Shown: positions 62,014 through 64,000 of the stretch, piece after piece
How positions within the stretch are numbered: position 1 is the first letter of the stretch
Layout: every line of letters starts with the position of its first letter
Assembly (NCBI GenBank): GCA_934481445.1
Contig: CAKSPC010000004.1
Span: forward strand, 9,155 to 73,154
Reading direction: 5' to 3'
DNA from: an uncultured Oscillospiraceae bacterium
Lineage (GTDB): Bacteria > Bacillota > Clostridia > Oscillospirales > Ruminococcaceae
Length of the DNA: 64,000 nucleotides
Program-made: the position numbers and the translations under genes
The notes under the pieces: generated by a model
Databases searched by the model: none
The model's input: the letters and a program-made list of their open reading frames with translations, nothing else
What the model was told of the DNA's origin: nothing

Positions 62014-62042
62014 TTGAATATTCCCCGAAAAACTGCTAATAT
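62014..62042 (+). promoter_or_regulatory. promoter for oleate hydratase
   Basis: -35 TTGAAT (62014-62019), 17 bp, extended -10 TGC TAATAT (62037-62042), immediately after the terminator. Leader about 65 nt with AAGGAGGAA ribosome site. Confidence 0.6.
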
Positions 62043-62115
62043 ATAATCATCGAAAGGATAAAAGCGGCGGACAAAAAACACCGCCGCGGCAGACAGTTTT
62101 TAAGGAGGAATTCAT

Positions 62116-63891
62116 ATGTATTATTCAAGCGGAAACTACGAAGCATTCGCAAGACCGAAGAAGCCCGAGGGCGTCGACGGAAAATCCGCATATATCATCG
62201 GCAGCGGCCTTGCGGCACTGACGGCTGCGTGCTATCTCGTACGCGACGGACAGATGAAAGGCGAGCGCATACACGTCCTCGAAAAGGACAAGACAGCAGG
62301 CGGCGCCTGCGACGGCTGGAAGTTCGAGAACATCGGCTATGTAATGCGCGGCGGCAGAGAGATGGACAACCATTTCGAGGTAATGTGGGATCTGTTCCAC
62401 TCCATCCCATCAATAGAAACCGAGGGCGTTTCCGTCCTTGATGAATACTACTGGCTCAACAAGGCTGACCCGAACTACTCCCTCTGCCGCGCAACGGTAA
62501 ACCGCGGCGAGGACGCCCACACCGACGGAAAGTTCGACATCTCCGACAAGGGCGCAATGGAGATAATGAAGTTGTTCTTCACCCCCAATGAGGAGCTTCA
62601 GGACAAGAAGATAACCGACTACTTCGACGACGAGGTTCTCAACTCCAACTTCTGGCTGTACTGGCGCACGATGTTCGCTTTCGAAAACTGGCACAGCGCC
62701 CTCGAGATGAAGCTTTACATCCAGAGATTTATCCACCACATCGGCGGTCTGCCCGATTTCAAGGCTCTGCGCTTTACAAAGTACAATCAGTATGAGTCCA
62801 TGATACTCCCGATGGTAAAGTACCTTGAGAGCCACGGCGTACAGTTCCACTTCGGCGTTAAGGTAGTAAATGTTCAGTTCGACTGCAAGCCCGAGCGCAA
62901 GCAGGCGACCCGCATTGATATCGTCCGCGACGGCAAGGACGAGAGCATCGACCTCACCGAAAACGACCTCGTTTTCATCACCAACGGCGGCTGCGTGGAG
63001 AACTCCAGCATGGGCAGCCAGAACACCCCCGCTGTATTCAACAAGGAAATAAAAGCAGGCGGCGGCTGGGATATGTGGCGCAGGATCGCCGCGCAGGATC
63101 CCTCCTTCGGCCATCCCGACAAGTTCTGCGGCGACCCCGAAAAGTGCAACTGGATGAGCGCCACCGTTGAAACCCTCGACCAGCGCATAATCCCCTATAT
63201 CAAGAACATCTGCAAGCGCGACCCGTTCACCGGCAAGGTAGTAACCGGCGGTATCGTCACCGTAAAGGATTCTTCGTGGCTCTTAAGCTGGACGATAAAC
63301 CGTCAGCCGCAGTTCCGCGAGCAGCCCAAGGATCACTGCCTTGTATGGGTATACGCGCTGTTCAGCGACAAGCCCGGCGACTATATCAAAAAGCCCATGC
63401 GCGACTGCACGGGTAAGGAAATATGCATGGAATGGCTGTATCACATCGGCGTGCCCGAGGATCAGATAGAGGATATGGCGGAAAATTCCGCGAACACCGT
63501 TCCAGTTATGATGCCGTTCATCGACGCGTTCTTCATGCCGCGCGCTTACGGCGACAGACCCAAGGTAGTTCCCGACGGAGCGGTAAACTTCGCGTTCCTC
63601 GGCCAGTTTGCTGAAACTCCACGCGATACCATCTTCACCACAGAATATTCCATGAGAACAGGTATGGAGGCGGTTTATACACTGCTGAATGTCGACCGCG
63701 GCGTGCCCGAGGTCTGGGGAAGCGTTTATGATGTGCGCGCCCTGCTCGACGCGACGGTAAAGCTCCGCGACGGCAAGAAGGCAACGGATATGGATATCGG
63801 CTTCTGGAAGGAGCTTGCGGTTAAGAAGCTTCTCAGCAAGATAAAGGATACGGATGTTGAGAAAATCCTCAAGGAATACAACGTTATCTGA
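62116..63891 (+). CDS. ohyA: oleate hydratase (MCRA family)
   Basis: FAD-dependent enzyme adding water to cis-9 double bonds of oleic or linoleic acid, giving 10-hydroxy fatty acids; important for detoxifying unsaturated fatty acids in gut bacteria. 591 aa, normal. FAD site IIGSGLAALTAACYL; RGGREMDNHFEVMWDLF with catalytic E82; the KYNQYESMILPMVKYL stretch; ITNGG; QPQFREQP; and C-terminal FAETPRDTIFTTEYSMRTGMEAVY are family signatures. It has its own promoter and probable regulation by the TetR protein upstream. Confidence 0.95.
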   Translation: MYYSSGNYEAFARPKKPEGVDGKSAYIIGSGLAALTAACYLVRDGQMKGERIHVLEKDKTAGGACDGWKFENIGYVMRGGREMDNHFEVMWDLFHSIPSIETEGVSVLDEYYWLNKADPNYSLCRATVNRGEDAHTDGKFDISDKGAMEIMKLFFTPNEELQDKKITDYFDDEVLNSNFWLYWRTMFAFENWHSALEMKLYIQRFIHHIGGLPDFKALRFTKYNQYESMILPMVKYLESHGVQFHFGVKVVNVQFDCKPERKQATRIDIVRDGKDESIDLTENDLVFITNGGCVENSSMGSQNTPAVFNKEIKAGGGWDMWRRIAAQDPSFGHPDKFCGDPEKCNWMSATVETLDQRIIPYIKNICKRDPFTGKVVTGGIVTVKDSSWLLSWTINRQPQFREQPKDHCLVWVYALFSDKPGDYIKKPMRDCTGKEICMEWLYHIGVPEDQIEDMAENSANTVPVMMPFIDAFFMPRAYGDRPKVVPDGAVNFAFLGQFAETPRDTIFTTEYSMRTGMEAVYTLLNVDRGVPEVWGSVYDVRALLDATVKLRDGKKATDMDIGFWKELAVKKLLSKIKDTDVEKILKEYNVI

Positions 63892-63901
63892 ATATAAAAA
63901 C

Positions 63902-63926
63902 GGGGCGGCACGATGAGTGCCGCCCC
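63902..63926 (+). terminator. hairpin after oleate hydratase
   Basis: Ten-bp stem GGGGCGGCAC / GTGCCGCCCC (63902-63911 with 63917-63926), 5-nt loop, no clear T-run after it (TCAGCTTG), so termination strength is uncertain. Confidence 0.6.
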
Positions 63927-63975
63927 TCAGCTTGTCGAAAAACCTTTAAAATTTCCGCGTAGCGTATTGGTTTTC

Positions 63976-64000
63976 GCTTCCTTTTGACACAAAAGGAAGC
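63976..64000. repeat. perfect 10-bp palindrome at the right edge
   Basis: GCTTCCTTTT (63976-63985) and AAAAGGAAGC (63991-64000) with a 5-nt loop, cut exactly at the window end. The adjoining 63927-63975 has no gene. It may be the start of an interspersed repeat or a terminator for a converging gene. Confidence 0.5.

Noticed and set aside
1..64000. CRISPR array, insertion sequence, integrase, rRNA
   Set aside because: No regularly spaced repeats, no transposase or integrase-like frame and no rRNA sequence were seen anywhere in the window.

Overview
The window looks like a chromosomal segment of a Gram-positive, low-to-mid GC anaerobe of the Clostridia, most likely a gut Oscillospirales/Ruminococcaceae-type organism. 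Support for this: sigma-A type promoters (TTGACA-17-TATAAT) and strong AGGAGG ribosome sites, ECF vitamin-transport modules, a ClpE-type Clp ATPase, a DUF5711 protein, EF-P 5-aminopentanone reductase, an OadG-like sodium-pump subunit and MCRA-type oleate hydratase. No rRNA, tRNA, CRISPR array, transposase or prophage gene was recognised. This is mostly core chromosome with a few accessory patches. Taxonomy is inferred from gene content only.

Region 1 (1-18.3 kb) is nearly all on the minus strand. An OadG-like fragment sits at the left edge. Reading in the direction of transcription from about 13.9 kb there is a TatD-linked radical SAM gene, ruvC, ruvA, a TPR membrane protein, ruvB, an rRNA-type methyltransferase, a fused EcfA1-EcfA2 ATPase, ecfT, truA, a DUF5711 protein, cvpA, clpE and a ymfI-type reductase, tightly packed. 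Upstream lie a DHH phosphoesterase and a two-component system (VanRS/OmpR-like) divergent from a PdaA-like polysaccharide deacetylase.

Region 2 (19-33.7 kb) holds an orphan BtuF-like lipoprotein, a DUF815 ATPase, dus, a membrane DUF1624-like protein, lon-engB, a second ECF-like module (double ATPase + EcfT, no S component), a low-molecular-weight phosphatase, a small conserved-looking 74-aa protein, a heavily frameshifted pseudogene, an esterase, a NADAR protein and an AGCS amino-acid symporter.

Region 3 (33.8-39.5 kb) has a MATE exporter with a terminator-like hairpin in its short leader, divergent from a fused NAD(P)HX epimerase/dehydratase, then a more AT-rich islet (GNAT, small membrane protein, TfoX-N protein, CrtO-like acyltransferase). 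Region 4 (39.5-47.5 kb) is a purine operon purE-C-F-M-N-(unknown)-(methyltransferase)-purO-AICAR formyltransferase on the minus strand, driven by a promoter overlapping a PurBox and followed by a leader with a terminator hairpin. The usual PurH fusion is replaced by an archaeal-type IMP cyclohydrolase plus a stand-alone formyltransferase.

Region 5 (47.5-54.2 kb) has an HD-domain protein divergent from a complete fructose PTS operon fruR-fruK-fruA-ptsH-ptsI; its HPr appears to lack the regulatory Ser46. Region 6 (54.2-59.9 kb) is a signalling operon: a GGDEF-REC-HD-GYP protein, a single HPt protein and a 1084-aa PAS/hybrid kinase with two receivers, which together could form a phosphorelay feeding c-di-GMP turnover. 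Region 7 (60-64 kb) has an MFS transporter, a TetR regulator and oleate hydratase, separated by strong inverted repeats; the window ends in a perfect 10-bp palindrome.

Most genes are ordinary. The items most worth a second look are the purE leader, the split IMP synthesis, the Ser46-less HPr, the c-di-GMP phosphorelay operon, the MATE leader hairpin and the TetR/oleate hydratase locus. I did not find anything I can confidently call a wholly new system.
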